Source of the DNA: Poa pratensis
Taxonomy: Eukaryota; Streptophyta; Magnoliopsida; Poales; Poaceae
Length of the DNA: 64,000 nucleotides
Assembly (NCBI GenBank): GCA_947311845.1
Contig: CAMZMU010000048.1
Coordinates: 25,212,824-25,276,823, forward strand
Reading direction: 5' to 3'
The translations under genes were made by a program, and so were the position numbers. This document shows, piece by piece, positions 26,401 to 36,652 of the stretch. Numbering within the stretch: the stretch's first letter is position 1; every line of letters begins with the position of its first letter. The notes beneath the pieces are model-generated. The model was not told the origin of the DNA. It did not search any database and saw only the letters and a list, made by a program, of their open reading frames with translations.

Positions 26401-26741
26401 TGAGAAAGGGGGAACGAGCCCCATCAGCATGAAGCTGTCGAAGATAGGGATCTGCTTGGATGTTTTGGTCGACGACGGCGGGAAGACCTCCGACGCCTTC
26501 CTAATTGGTGCACCATCGGCGCCATCGGATTCCATCACCCCCAAGTGCTCTGCCTTGCGCATCATCTCCGCATCATTGGCAAACCAGCTGGGGAGCAAGG
26601 CCGTCTTCTTCTCGAGTTCAGCCTGCTTGGTGTTGCGCGCCGATCTCCGCCGTGATATCTTGGTTTTTGGGGACAGCGGCCTCGCGATGGGCGGAGCCCC
26701 ATGCTCTTCTTCCTCCGGGCGACGCGCTTCACTCGAGCCAT
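23457..26741 (-). pseudogene. Antisense three-exon gene of element D (putative gypsy-type transposon protein)
   Basis: Exon 1 runs from an ATG at 26741 to about 25177. It holds IPIFDSFMLMGLVPPFSEFV and FRHFFYP motifs, then a long Asp/Glu tract. This matches the family Pfam calls 'putative gypsy type transposon' (Transposase_28). Intron 1 (25176-25103) and intron 2 (24893-24821) have clean GTGAGT/GCAG and GTACCT/CTAG borders. Exon 3 (24820-23457) is Glu/Lys/Gln-rich coiled coil. Lesions are a frameshift soon after the ATG, another near 25300, and in-frame TAG stops at 24246-24248 and 24138-24140. The function of the family is unknown to me; nuclear or structural roles are guesses. Confidence 0.65.
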
Positions 26742-26879
26742 GGGAACAGAAGAGGAGCTGGCGCTGTGGAGGAAGGAGGAGGCGGCGGAGCAGTGCAAGG
26801 AAGACGAAGGCGGAGGCGGCGATTTGGGGATTTCGGTGAATCTGGAGAGGTAACGGCTACAGTGGAAGCCGGGCATGGC

Positions 26880-26885
26880 TTATAA
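26880..26885 (-). promoter_or_regulatory. TATA box of the antisense gene
   Basis: TTATAA, read on the minus strand within CTTATAAGCC, lies about 140 bp before the ATG at 26741 and outside the LTR. It supports an independent promoter for the antisense gene. Confidence 0.45.
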
Positions 26886-27182
26886 GGCACCCCTCACGTC
26901 GCGTCGCGGCCCCATTACTCCGACGGACGTGGGGATCGAGGGGGCGCACCGCTTCCTGCGCGTGCCGCCCGTTAGGCTCCCAGATAAGCACGGAGCCCGC
27001 ACGAATCGCAACGTTCATGGCGGCTCGGTCAAGAGGACCCGAGGGCTCATCTCTACCTCGCCTCGGCAAAGTCCCCGGCAGAATCAAGAAGACCAGGTGC
27101 CTGGGGACCCACTTTGGCCTATCTTTAGGCCATAGCCCCGGCAGCTGGAGCGAAAGCCGCCGGGACCATGCCCGGGGGCTAC

Positions 27183-28116
27183 TGTCGCAGCAGTGGAACA
27201 TGGGGTTCCCCTAGTGCTGCCAAAGTGGGTCCACTCTGTGTGGGCCCAAGACAAAGATGGACAAGGCCAAGAACCAAGTCAAGCTGACGGGTTCACCCTT
27301 CAACCTTGCGGAGGCTAAGCAAGACCTACACCGACAAAGGGCTCCGGTCCTGTGGGCCTGCCGGCTCCCCGAACCAAGCTAGAAGACACGGAAGACCCCG
27401 AGGGTCCGAGTCCACGGCAGGAGGCTGGGCTCCCTCTCGGGCACATCACCGTACCGCTGTGGATAAGCACTCCACCTCATGCTAGAAGAACTCAGAAGAC
27501 TTGGGAAGCAAGGTGATGGTGGCGCGGGCCGGGGACATAGCCTGTGGTTGTGTCAGCCACTGTTCACCCCAAGGCGGACGCTCCCACCTAACCCAAAGGA
27601 AACACTAGGCTGAGAAGAGGCCACGTCTCCCTCTAAACCAGCCTGGGAGGGTCCTTCGCGCCGAAGGCCCCTCGTGCCCCTCACGTGCCCTGTGGCAACC
27701 CCTTGGCCTACAAAAGGAGGACCAAGGCACGGAGGAGGAAAGGAACAAGTCCAACCAGAGCAAGATTAGACTAGGGCTGCCAAGGTAGAGAGGAAGGTGA
27801 TCTCCTCCGGGTCAGGATCTGTCCTTCTTCTACCTCCAGCCAAAACCCTTCCGGGTACCCTGCCCGAAGGGCTCCATTGTACGCCATACTATGAAGAACC
27901 CATCTATCCAGACATGCAGGAGTAGGGCTTTTAGCCTCCGGGCGGCCTGAACCTGGGTAGCTCCTTGTGTCCCTTTGGTTGCATGCTTTGATCGTGGAGA
28001 GGAGAGCTTGATCCGAACCCCGATCACGAAGACGATTCTCAGCCTCTTTCGCGCCCCGTGCCGAACCTAAAAGGGGGTATCCTATACTCCCGGTGTCCGT
28101 GCATCGAGACACGACA
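27183..28116 (+). repeat. 3' LTR of element D
   Basis: Complete 934-bp LTR, TGTCGCAGC...GACACGACA, followed by the AAAAT target copy. A CTACAAAAGG TATA-like box lies near 27710, with its counterpart near 19761. Confidence 0.95.
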
Positions 28117-29051
28117 AAAATATTATTATTATTAACTCTTGGAACTTCCTTGAAAAATATATTAACTTCAAATAATTTTTATTTTCATAGAGGAAATATT
28201 TGTTTGAAGGAAATAGATAGTTAAGTAGGGAAAATAACTTATTAAGATCATTTCTTTAACTCATGATCTTAATTTCCATTTGTTGAATAATTTGAGGAGT
28301 TTGTTTTAAATTTAAGTCACATTCCAAATTTTGTTGCCAAGTGTGTTCTAATTACTGTTCAAGCAATTGTGATTAATTTTCCACACAAGCGAACAAACAC
28401 AACAATATCAACATCACAACCAAGACCACACCAATCAAACCACGAGAATTAATCTTGCCACCATTTCCACAATGCTATCTTGTGGAAAAGTGACCACTCC
28501 TAATTATGACAAGATGATGTTTAGGAAATATCTCAACTCATACTTAATGGCTTTCAAAAGGTTTGATAAATAAAAATATGTGGGGTAATATATTTCCCAC
28601 TAGTGTTCTTTTCCAAATGGAGTAAAAAAAATAGGAGTTTATAAAAATAGGAGTTGAAACACATGCAAAATATCAAGGTTGAAAAATTAGGTAGGAGGTA
28701 GCATATAGATCTCCATATTTTTGGAAACACATCATTTTGGGAAACACTTTTACTGTCTCAAACATGGGTATTTTGGTTGTTGCCAAAACCAAATTATTAT
28801 TGAAATTGCATTTGACTAAAAGAAGAGTGGCAAAAGATATATGGAATTATTCTTTTCTTGTCATGACCTGATCACCAAGGTTAAATATTTATTGGTCAAG
28901 CAACTAGGACAACAAGTCACACAAGATCAAACAGAGCAATGGGAAGGAAAACACAATTATCAGTGAAATATTTCAAAAAGTTTTTGTTGGCTCTGAATTT
29001 TGGGTCTTATAAACCTATGTTTTTCTTGGTTCCAAAATTTGGGGTGTTACA

Positions 29052-29521
29052 GCTCTGGGATGTTCAGGCAAATGTTGCATGTTGTTGCATTCGTCAGCAA
29101 GGAGAAAATCGCTGCCTAAGTGGAGTATTTGAAGAAAACATTCAACTGGTCAGATGCTGAGGTGCGCATTGCTGTTTGTAAGGCTCCAACGCTGCTGGTG
29201 CGCTCCGAGGACATGCTGCAGCGCATGTCCGAATTCCTCATCCACGAGGCAGGGTTGGAACCACCCTACATTGCTCATCGCCCGGCAATGCTCACTTACA
29301 GCTTGGAGGGCCGGCTCAGGCCAAGGTACTATGTAGTGAAGTTTCTTAAGGCTATTGGATTGCTAGATCATCACCGGGTCTACTTTAACACAATCGCCTG
29401 CACCGAGAAGGTATTCGTGGAAAAGTACATATGCCCTCACAAGGAAGTCGTGCCAGACCTTGCTGAAGATTATGCGGCCGCTTGCAGAGGTCAAGTGCCC
29501 ACTAGATTCAGATCTTCTTGA
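29052..29521 (+). pseudogene. mTERF-family gene, 3' remnant
   Basis: Immediately after the end of element C the sequence reads as the C-terminal mTERF repeats of a grass organellar transcription terminator. Key words are GMFRQMLHVVAFVSKEKIAA (29058 on), EVRIAVCKAP, LLVRSEDML, IAHRPAMLTYSLEGRLRPRY and FVEKYICPHKE. Intact proteins of this family bind nucleic acid in mitochondria or plastids through repeated helical mTERF motifs. Here the N-terminus, transit peptide and most repeats are missing at the retrotransposon junction. An in-frame TAA lies at 29117-29119, where the family normally continues. The stop at 29519-29521 follows a usual mTERF C-terminus. Non-functional. Confidence 0.85.
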
Positions 29522-30655
29522 ACCAAGAGCCTGCGGTGAAAATGTGTAACTGTGTCTGCCGCAGCAAAGATTCATTCTGTGTAGTAAGATGGTTAGTCCT
29601 GTCTCAGTTTTTTCGCCGAATTAGACGTTTGTTATCCTCTACTGCATGTCTTTACATGCTGGTTTTGTCATTACTAATGCCTGATGAAACTGATAATTTG
29701 TTTCCTGAAACTGGACTATTGCTCTTGTCATTGGCTAGAGAAAAAAATCATTGTCTGCAATATCTCAAAATGAGAAACCCATGAATATAGTTTTGTTTCC
29801 TACTTTCGTTGATGATCGTGAAGATTAGATGTGTGGGTGGACCTGTTTTCCGGTGAAACAGAAAGCAGAAGAACTTTCCTGCATCAGTTTCCTTTGGAAA
29901 TATCAATACGGGTCTGCTTTCATGCCAAATTATATTTTTAGCTGTTCTGTTTTCATTTGTCATCTTTTTTTTGTTCCGTCTTATGTCAATATATTAAAAT
30001 GGATGTTCAATCTTTGATACTTACATTATGTTTTTGTGTGTGGTTATTTTGCCTTTTGGTTTCTTTCTCCTTATTCTTGATGATGGATTATCTTTGTTCC
30101 CAAATCCCGTTGTCTGTAGCTGGCCTTACTTTTGCTCGTGAATTTCTCAAAATTCGCAAAAAGTAATGTACTAAAGCGTGATCAACAAATGGGTCCAAAT
30201 CATTGAAATTTGTATTGCTCATGGGACCTAAGTCAATGCAGATGGCATGAATTAATTTTATCATATATCTACTGTTCAGTGCTTATATACGTGATATTAT
30301 ATTTATTCACGAAACTACATGTATATTTGGACAAAAGAAAAACAGTGGTGAAACTGTAGGTTCAAAGCTCAATTTCTTCTAGCTTGAAAGCTATATGACT
30401 TAACTCAAATCAAAGTTGTCAAGCAACATACCTTTTGTCAAACCATATTTTAAATTTGTAAACTAGATTTTTGATCTACTACCTTGTGCTTTGGATTTAA
30501 AACTTCATTAGGAAAACCTTGTCCATTTAATACATGCTTCAGGTCAGACTCTCCAGAACCAGGACTATTTTAGAAATACTTTAACACACATTCTGGTCAT
30601 CTTGAAAATATTTGGTTTTTATGCTAAAACATGTTTTCTCAAAATGTTCTTACAG
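29522..30655. other. mTERF 3' flank and unassigned sequence
   Basis: AT-rich DNA with no coding pattern. The first few hundred bases may be the old 3' UTR of the mTERF gene. The last part has the character of an intron and ends in TGTTCTTACAG at 30655, the acceptor of the kinesin exon. Confidence 0.4.
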
Positions 30656-31650
30656 GTCATGGAATTGGAATCTAATGAAGGAAAACAAAATGACATGGAA
30701 GAAGATCCAGAGGAAAATACAGGATGTCTACAATACGGTCCTGAGTCGTGTGACACATTATTTAAGGCGCAGATGCAGCACATTATCCAGTTGTGGAATA
30801 TCTACATGTATCGATCATACACAGGACGCAGTTTCTACCGGCTATTTAGGGGTGATACGGCTGAACAGATATACATTGAAGTTGAAGTCCGAAGATTGTT
30901 ATGGTTGCAGCAGCATTTGGAGGAAGCCAGTGATGCAAGCCCAGCCGCACCTAGCGACGACCTTGCAGTTTCTCTGGCCTCAAGGTAAATATGATAATAA
31001 TCCAACATGTTGCTTCTCATGTACTCATGTTTCAGTTTCACAGATTATGTTGATTAATTGTAGCAGCCAAAAAGTTTGTTGAGAAGTACTACCTCCGATC
31101 CATATTAGTGGGCACAACTTCGTCTAGATACACATGTATCTAGTCTAAATAGTTAACTAGATACATATGAATTTAGATAAAACTATGCCCACTAATATGG
31201 ATCGGAGGGAGTACTAGAAAAGAGAGGTGTTGAGGCCTTAATCTAATTATTTATCTCTAAATGACTCTAAGCAGCTTTAGTTCATCTATCATTGCAGCAT
31301 CAAGGCATTGAGGAACGGACGGGAATTTCTGGCAAGCCGGATGGGCTCAATATAGCTGACGGAAGAACAGCGGGAACGCCTGTTCATCAAATGGCAGGTC
31401 CCCCTGGAGGCGAAGCAGCGGAAGCTGCAGCTGGTAAACAAGCTGTGGACAGACCCTGAGGATGAAGCACACATCGAGGAGAGCGCCGACATAGTGGCCC
31501 AGCTGGTCGTTTCTGCGAGGGTGGCAAACTGGCAATGTCAGCATGGAAATGTTTGAGCTCAACTTCGCAGTCCTGACGAGCAGGAAGCCGTGGCTGATGG
31601 GCTGGCAGCCAATCTCGAACATGATAAGGGAGAGGGCTCAGCTTTGGTGA
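30656..31650 (+). pseudogene. KIN-7 (NACK1-type) kinesin, C-terminal two exons, degraded
   Basis: Exon 1 (30656-30984) contains VMELESNEGK, the FRGDTAEQIYIEVEVRRL motif and a WLQQHL motif, characteristic of the DUF3490 tail of NACK/HINKEL-type kinesins. The intron is 30985-31297 (GTAAAT...TTGCAG) and holds a Stowaway MITE. Exon 2 (31298-31650) continues with IKALRNGREFLASRMGS and RERLFIKWQVPLEAKQRKLQ, and ends FELNF...KPWLMGWQPISNMIRERAQLW before TGA. Lesions in exon 2 are an in-frame TAG near 31355 and compensating indels near 31507-31535. No motor domain is present. Intact relatives act in phragmoplast expansion during cytokinesis. A second piece of the same gene type lies at 38281-38990. 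Confidence 0.85.
31089..31211. mobile_element. Stowaway MITE in the kinesin intron
   Basis: This 123-bp insert has inverted ends CTACCTCCGATCCATATTAG and CTCCCTCCGATCCATATTAG, flanked by TA (31087-31088 and 31212-31213). TA duplication and CTCCCTCCG ends mark the Tc1/Mariner Stowaway group. Confidence 0.92.
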
Positions 31651-31839
31651 CTGGCTCCATCGGACCATCACAATGAGGAGAAATGATGATACATTTGGTC
31701 ATGCTCTCACGATCAGTTCTTGTTCGAACAGGACTGGAGGATAATGTAAAATTCTGAAGTTTTGCAAAGATTATAAAGCTCTGTCAAAGTAAATTGGAGA
31801 GGTTATGTTGGGTTCGGGTTTTAGGATTGATGTGCATGG

Positions 31840-32014
31840 CCCAAATTCATGTCTTTGCGTGTCTGTGGGTCCTGCCTAATCAGTTTCGCCAATGGAGCAC
31901 GCCTCTGCCGGTTCCACACCAGATCATCGTCGAACATAAATTTACACATAAACTGATGGTCAACCTCAATTTGCTTCATCCTGACATGAAAAATAGGATT
32001 AGCGGAAAAGACGC
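31840..32014 (-). pseudogene. Copia pol fragment (end of RNase H)
   Basis: On the minus strand the frame reads SANPIFHVRMKQIEVDHQF, the well-known Copia RNase H C-terminal motif (ANP.FH.R.KHIE.D.HF). After about 25 more residues the similarity fades. It is a short relic with no LTR nearby and ends where a CACTA-type terminus begins. Confidence 0.6.
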
Positions 32015-32017
32015 GTT

Positions 32018-32220
32018 CACTACTGGAAAAGGATCTTTGAGGATCGGGTTCAAATGACGGCACCAACAAACCGTCAGTTGTTAATAGCAAAACTGACGGA
32101 CGTACGGCTGTCCGTCAGTAGATTAGTGCACATGCCAGCTGAAGGTACCTCATACAAATTTAATACGTCCGTCAGTAGATTAGTGCACATGCCAGCTGAA
32201 GGTACCTCATACAAATTTAA
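32018..32220 (+). mobile_element. CACTA transposon terminus (fragment)
   Basis: CACTACTGGAAAAGG is a typical CACTA-superfamily end. It is followed by several subterminal copies of TGACGG/CCGTCA in both orientations (about 32055, 32072, 32094, 32112, 32169). The opposite end was not found, so this is a one-ended remnant. Confidence 0.6.
32110..32220. repeat. 57-bp tandem duplication
   Basis: A 54-bp unit starting GTCCGTCAGTAGATTAGTGC occurs at 32110-32163 and 32167-32220 with three bases between and no difference I can see. It includes the CCGTCAGT subterminal motif, so the duplication lies in the CACTA fragment. Confidence 0.92.
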
Positions 32221-33659
32221 CCGAGTGATCTATATGTACATGTAATGTGTGTCCACATGCCATTGCAGGCAGGACACATAGAACTTCCATTCTGCTTGCT
32301 TCCAGTTATCGAAGGACGATATGCTTGCCTTGCCTCTGGCCGGTCTTATTTCTCAATTGGAACAAAGCTTATTCTGCCAACATATATTGTATTTTCTAGC
32401 ACAGCCAAGCCCCGACAGTGTTGGTACGTTCGTTCGCACAACTATGACTTGTCTCTGGTAGCTTAAACAGTAGTACTAGGCTAGGACAAAACTACAGAAG
32501 CCATTCTGCAAACTATACATCAACCGAAGCTGCAACTGGAATTCCTTGTTCGCTCCCAAAATTGCAACTGATACTCGTGCCTTTTTCCGGGTTGATAACA
32601 TTTGTACTGGATCCATGAACAGTGCAAATCTTCTGCAATTTCTTTCTCTTGAAAGATAGCTCTTCACGGCTCTGATTCAGGTGGAAGCATGTACAGGCAG
32701 CATAACTAGAATCTGCATGAGTGAAATTGAAAAGTTCATTGACTCGACAAGGGATTGAAGTACAGCAATTATCCTGTATATGGCTTCAATGAAAGTTCCG
32801 ATTAACAAACAGAAATCAAGGTTCACATCTTTATGAAGTACAGTCGCCATATATTCAAACAATTACGTGCATCCTAGGATAGTGAGATAAATAAATAGTC
32901 CAGTTGATCGGTTGACGGATGAAAACTACATCATGTCCACAGTAAAACTTGCTCCGTACATTTCCAAATAATCAAAGAGAAGGTGGAACAACTAGTAAAC
33001 CAGATCTTCTTACCTCTAGTTGTAGCTGAAACCAGTGCACACAAAATTAAAACCTGAAAATTATCCAAATAACACAATCAACTCGAGAGCATATTTTAGA
33101 GATAAATGAGGTATTTTGTAGTTATCCTGAAGTATTTCAATTGTCTCTAATAGATATAGCAGTTCACTTCGACCAACATGCAGCTTTACCTAAGAATGGC
33201 AAAATTTCTGAAAAAGGACAGAGATATAAACCAGAAAGTCTATACCACACGGCCACACCTAAACATACAGCAGAAACTATAGCTCCAATGACGAGTACGA
33301 TTTTCAGATGTTAACTTTTATGAGTGGGATCTGTATGATGGAAAATTCATTCAAAATAGGTGGAAACATTATAATTTTGTCCCTACTGATATGGTATTAT
33401 TTTGGATAAGTCTTGCCAGTTAGAAAAATGTACTGCAATGTTTTTTACTCTCTTGACAAATGTAGCTTCTATGTTTCTCTGGCATACGAGAAAATGAATA
33501 ATTAGTTATGTCATGTTTTAGGTTCTCTTTACTGCCTGGTTTATAAGTAAAACACAGAGAGATAAATATGATAAAAATAAACATAGATAGTTTCCCATAC
33601 TTCCACTCACATCCAGATCCAGAACTTGTCTTGGTTTGTCGGATTTTAACTTTCACAAA
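32221..33659. other. Unassigned, downstream of the F-box pseudogene
   Basis: No convincing coding pattern on either strand. The part nearest 33660 is probably the degraded 3' end or 3' UTR of the minus-strand F-box gene. Confidence 0.4.
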
Positions 33660-36652
33660 TGATATGCCACAGGTCTCATCAAGCTTTTGACATTTGATTT
33701 CAACCATCTTAACATGGTCGGATGAAAATGTCCCTTCCAACAGATTGTTACTTTCTCCTGCCACCATTGAAGAATCGAACTCCTATAGGAAACAAGCATC
33801 ATACTGAATCAAGTAGAAGATCGAAGGTATTTTTGGTAACACACAGCTATCCATCCACAAAATACATACCTCATCAAGTTTAAGAGTAAGCTTCTCGAGA
33901 TTTGGCGAGTATTGGATAAAACGAATTACTGCACTGAGGTCAGCGTCCAAACACCAGTCGTCGAGTATCAAAGTCTTCAACATGAAAAATGGAGGGCACC
34001 ACTTTAAATCCCTTTGAAAAAGTAACTACACACAATGCAAAGGAACAAGATCAAATAAGGAGCCTGGTAATTCCTTAAGTACAGGACGAGACCGAGTGAA
34101 CCTGTCATTTTGGTAGAGAACTGAGAATTCAGATTTCCAAAGTAACAAGAAGCAAGTAATGACCAGACCCTCTTGAAAACTCCCCGTACCTCCTCGCGTC
34201 GCCCCTCCCAGGCGACCGGGGAGGCGACCAACCCAGCCCCGCCGCCACCCACCTCCCTCCCTCCTCTCTCCCTCGTCGTCCCCGGAGGCGGCGCGCCGGA
34301 CAAATGCCGTCCGCCGCCGGTGATGGGGGCGGCGGGGATCTGGATCCTGCGGCCCCGGGCTGCAGCTTTGGAGGAAGCTGCGGCGCCGGTCTCCTCCCGC
34401 GTGCCGGCGGCCGGCGACCCTCGCCGGCGCTCCCCTCTTCCCCCGCTCTGTGGTGTCTCCGTGCGCCACCGGTTGTGGCTGCGGGCGGCAGCTGTGCCGG
34501 CGCGGATTCCCGGGCTCGATCTGGGCCCCAGATGGGCTCGGCGGGCCCAATCGCGGGCCTCCTTCTCTCCCTTGGCATCCCGGCGTTGGCAGGCGGCCGG
34601 CGTGCGGGATGGTGGTGGTTTGGTGCGGCCAGCCGACCTCGGGGTCGGAGCGGCACGGCCGCCGGCGAGCATGGCCCCGGCCTTGGTCGCCCGACGACGG
34701 TGACGCTCGTGGGCATCATCACCTTGATGAAGGCGTCGTTGAGGGCGGTCTCGCGCTCCGTCCCGATTGCTCCAGGGGAAACCCTCGACCCGGTTCCACC
34801 GGGTCTGGCGATGGCGACACTCTGTGTCGTGCTCCCTCTTGAGGGCATCGCTTTGGAGCTGGATTCGGCTGGAGGGACGTGTGGCTTTGGCGGTGGTTGG
34901 GCTCCTCTTCTTGCTCTCCTCTCGGCGTTGTCTCTCCGTGGTCATGATGCTCGAGCTTCTACGGGGGGCTGGATTCCCTCCTCTGACGACGGTTAACGGC
35001 TCGGGCCAGGGCCGGTGAAGCTTCCTGGGTGTCGACTCGGCTGCGTGACGCCCTTCGATTACGCTGTTGGCTGTTGTGTTTAGCCTCGGCGACGCATGGC
35101 CCTTCGTCCTAAGGTGAGGACTCGGCGATGTGCTGCCCTTCGGCTGCTCCAGCACCATCGTGGCTGGTCTCGGCAGAATGGAGCCTTTCGTCTACGGCGG
35201 TGCAGTTTCCTGTGCACTGGCGTCCAACGGTAACCGGAAGAAGATGAGGGTTGAAGGCTCTCCCTGCAGGGTTAGTGCTTAGTGCCATGTTGTAGGCTTG
35301 TTTCCTTTTATTTCCCCCCTTTGTGCATCCCTGTAATTCTGGTTCACTTGAACCCATTAAACAGAAAATGAATACAATTCAGGTGGAGGGTCTTCTCCCT
35401 CCCCCGGTGACCATTCAAAAAAAGAAGAAGCAAGTAATGGAAAAGGTTTGTAACACGTGTATTATTTTCCACATAAATATCTATACAATTTCAATGCTAA
35501 AGATAGCATCCTGAATTAAGTATAGCTTAGCTGCTATAGAAAAACATTTAGTGGTGGACAACTAAGGAATACCTGAACAAGAACTCAAGAAGTAATAAAT
35601 ACTGTTATCGAGTAACAATGGAGAGTGAACACAATGAATGCAACTGTACTGAATGTTTTGATTGAAATATGATGATGGTCAGCGTCATGTAAGATGATAG
35701 CTTGCAAGCATGAATTGGGGAAATGCAGATTAATTAAGGGCATAAGGCCTATTGCGAAAGAAACATCTGAATAGATATAACATTAGAGGTCAAGAATGTA
35801 TACCGCGTCATCATAATAAGCTGACAACTCCAAGTGTTTTGCTCCGGTCAAACCTTGGAGGAAGAAGCTGCTATTACGGTGAGCCTCAAACTCGAAAAAG
35901 AATTTACAACCCCAACATGGCTCGTCAAGGCACCCTGGCGGACGCGTACAGCAGCGATCGTCACAAGATTCACCGAGTCTAACAACCGCCATTTCCAAGG
36001 ATGGAAAGCTTTCAAGCGATTGATGCCTACCGGCACAATCAATCAACTCCAGGTGAACAAGACTTGGTAAGGACATTGTAGTGCGTTGATACATGTTGAA
36101 ATGACAGCGAATCATGTTCAGATGTTTCAAGGATGGAGACAACACTTGGTGATCCCATGTAATTCAATCCACCATCTTAAGGTCCAGTAGCGCTGGACAG
36201 CCAGAGAAATCAAGAACGCTGCGGACGCGGTGGAGCTCTAGCCTCTTGAGGTGCTGGGAGAAGAGAGGCAGAGGATCAGGATCTTCAGGCAGGTCGTGGG
36301 GAAGATCGAACAGGTCGAGGTCGGTGATCCTGAAACGGCAGCGGAGAGCCTGGACATGGCAACCCAAAGCAGACTGCAGGCTCGAGGACCATACGTGCTG
36401 AGCGGACAAGAACCAGTCGAAATCGAACTCGTTCGTGTCGAGATCGAACTCACATGACTTGAGGGGCGGTTCGCCGTCGTGGCGGAGGAGCAGGCGGTTG
36501 ACGTAAGTTGTTGAACTTTTGGGGGGTCCCGAAGCCCTCGACGGCGGTGATGCGAAGGGCGGGCGCCGAGGTCCAGAGGTGGCGCCAGCGTAGTTGTCAA
36601 TCTTGGCCGCGGGCGGTTCTTGGCTGATCTTGGGCTGCTTCCGAGGGGCCAT
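33660..36652 (-). pseudogene. F-box/LRR/FBD gene, F-box lost
   Basis: The first exon starts at ATG 36652 (MAPRKQPKISQEPPAAKID). The F-box core that should follow is deleted. About 36 codons are then read in the wrong frame: the correct frame shows the usual RWRHLW block after the F-box. The frame is regained at VNRLLLRHDGEPPLKSCEF. LRRs follow (LKRLELHRVRSVLDF, SPSLKHLNMIRC, LPSLVHLELIDC), interrupted by an in-frame TGA near 36163. The exon ends at a GTATAC donor near 35797. Exon 2 (from 34011) carries LKWCPPFFMLKTLILDDWCL, and exon 3 (from about 33780) the FBD block SSDHVKMVEIKCQKLDE. Intact members are substrate receptors of SCF ubiquitin ligases. A retroposon occupies the first intron. Confidence 0.85.
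34162..35424 (+). mobile_element. Non-autonomous LINE-like retroposon in an intron of the F-box pseudogene
   Basis: A 1263-bp insertion with exact 15-bp target duplications AAGAAGCAAGTAATG (34147-34161 and 35425-35439) and an A-rich 3' tail. It therefore inserted by target-primed reverse transcription in plus orientation. The first 900 bp are very GC-rich, and several overlapping frames stay open on both strands by composition. No endonuclease or RT domain is seen. It could be a 5'-truncated LINE, a SINE-like element or a processed transcript. Confidence 0.8.

Larger units (their letters stand above)
19235..28116 (+). mobile_element. Element D: non-autonomous Gypsy retrotransposon with an antisense gene
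   Basis: It has two 934-bp LTRs (TGTCG...CGACA) flanked by the 5-bp duplication AAAAT (19230-19234 and 28117-28121). Inside are a primer site, a gag ORF on the plus strand, and a multi-exon gene on the minus strand occupying the space where pol would be. No RT or integrase is seen. A similar plan (gag plus an antisense gene) is known from maize Grande elements. By eye the LTRs differ at about ten of 934 positions, so the insertion is recent. Confidence 0.9.
15599..29051. mobile_element. Element C: very long Gypsy-type LTR, split by element D
   Basis: With element D and one target copy removed, 15599-19234 joins 28122-29051 to give about 4.6 kb without coding capacity. The right end AAATTTGGGGTGTTACA is the inverted form of TGTAACACCCC, a common Gypsy LTR start, so the LTR probably reads on the minus strand. 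The block at about 16050-16500 (GGCTATTCGAATAG and following) recalls long Gypsy LTRs of Triticeae. The GC-rich part at 18150-18950 gives ORFs in several frames but no gene I recognise. The right end abuts the mTERF remnant, so C probably inserted into that gene. Confidence 0.55.

Noticed and set aside
34004..35158. 384-codon minus-strand ORF and several plus-strand ORFs
   Set aside because: Most of it lies inside the GC-rich retroposon bounded by 15-bp target copies and crosses its border. Open frames on both strands follow from composition.
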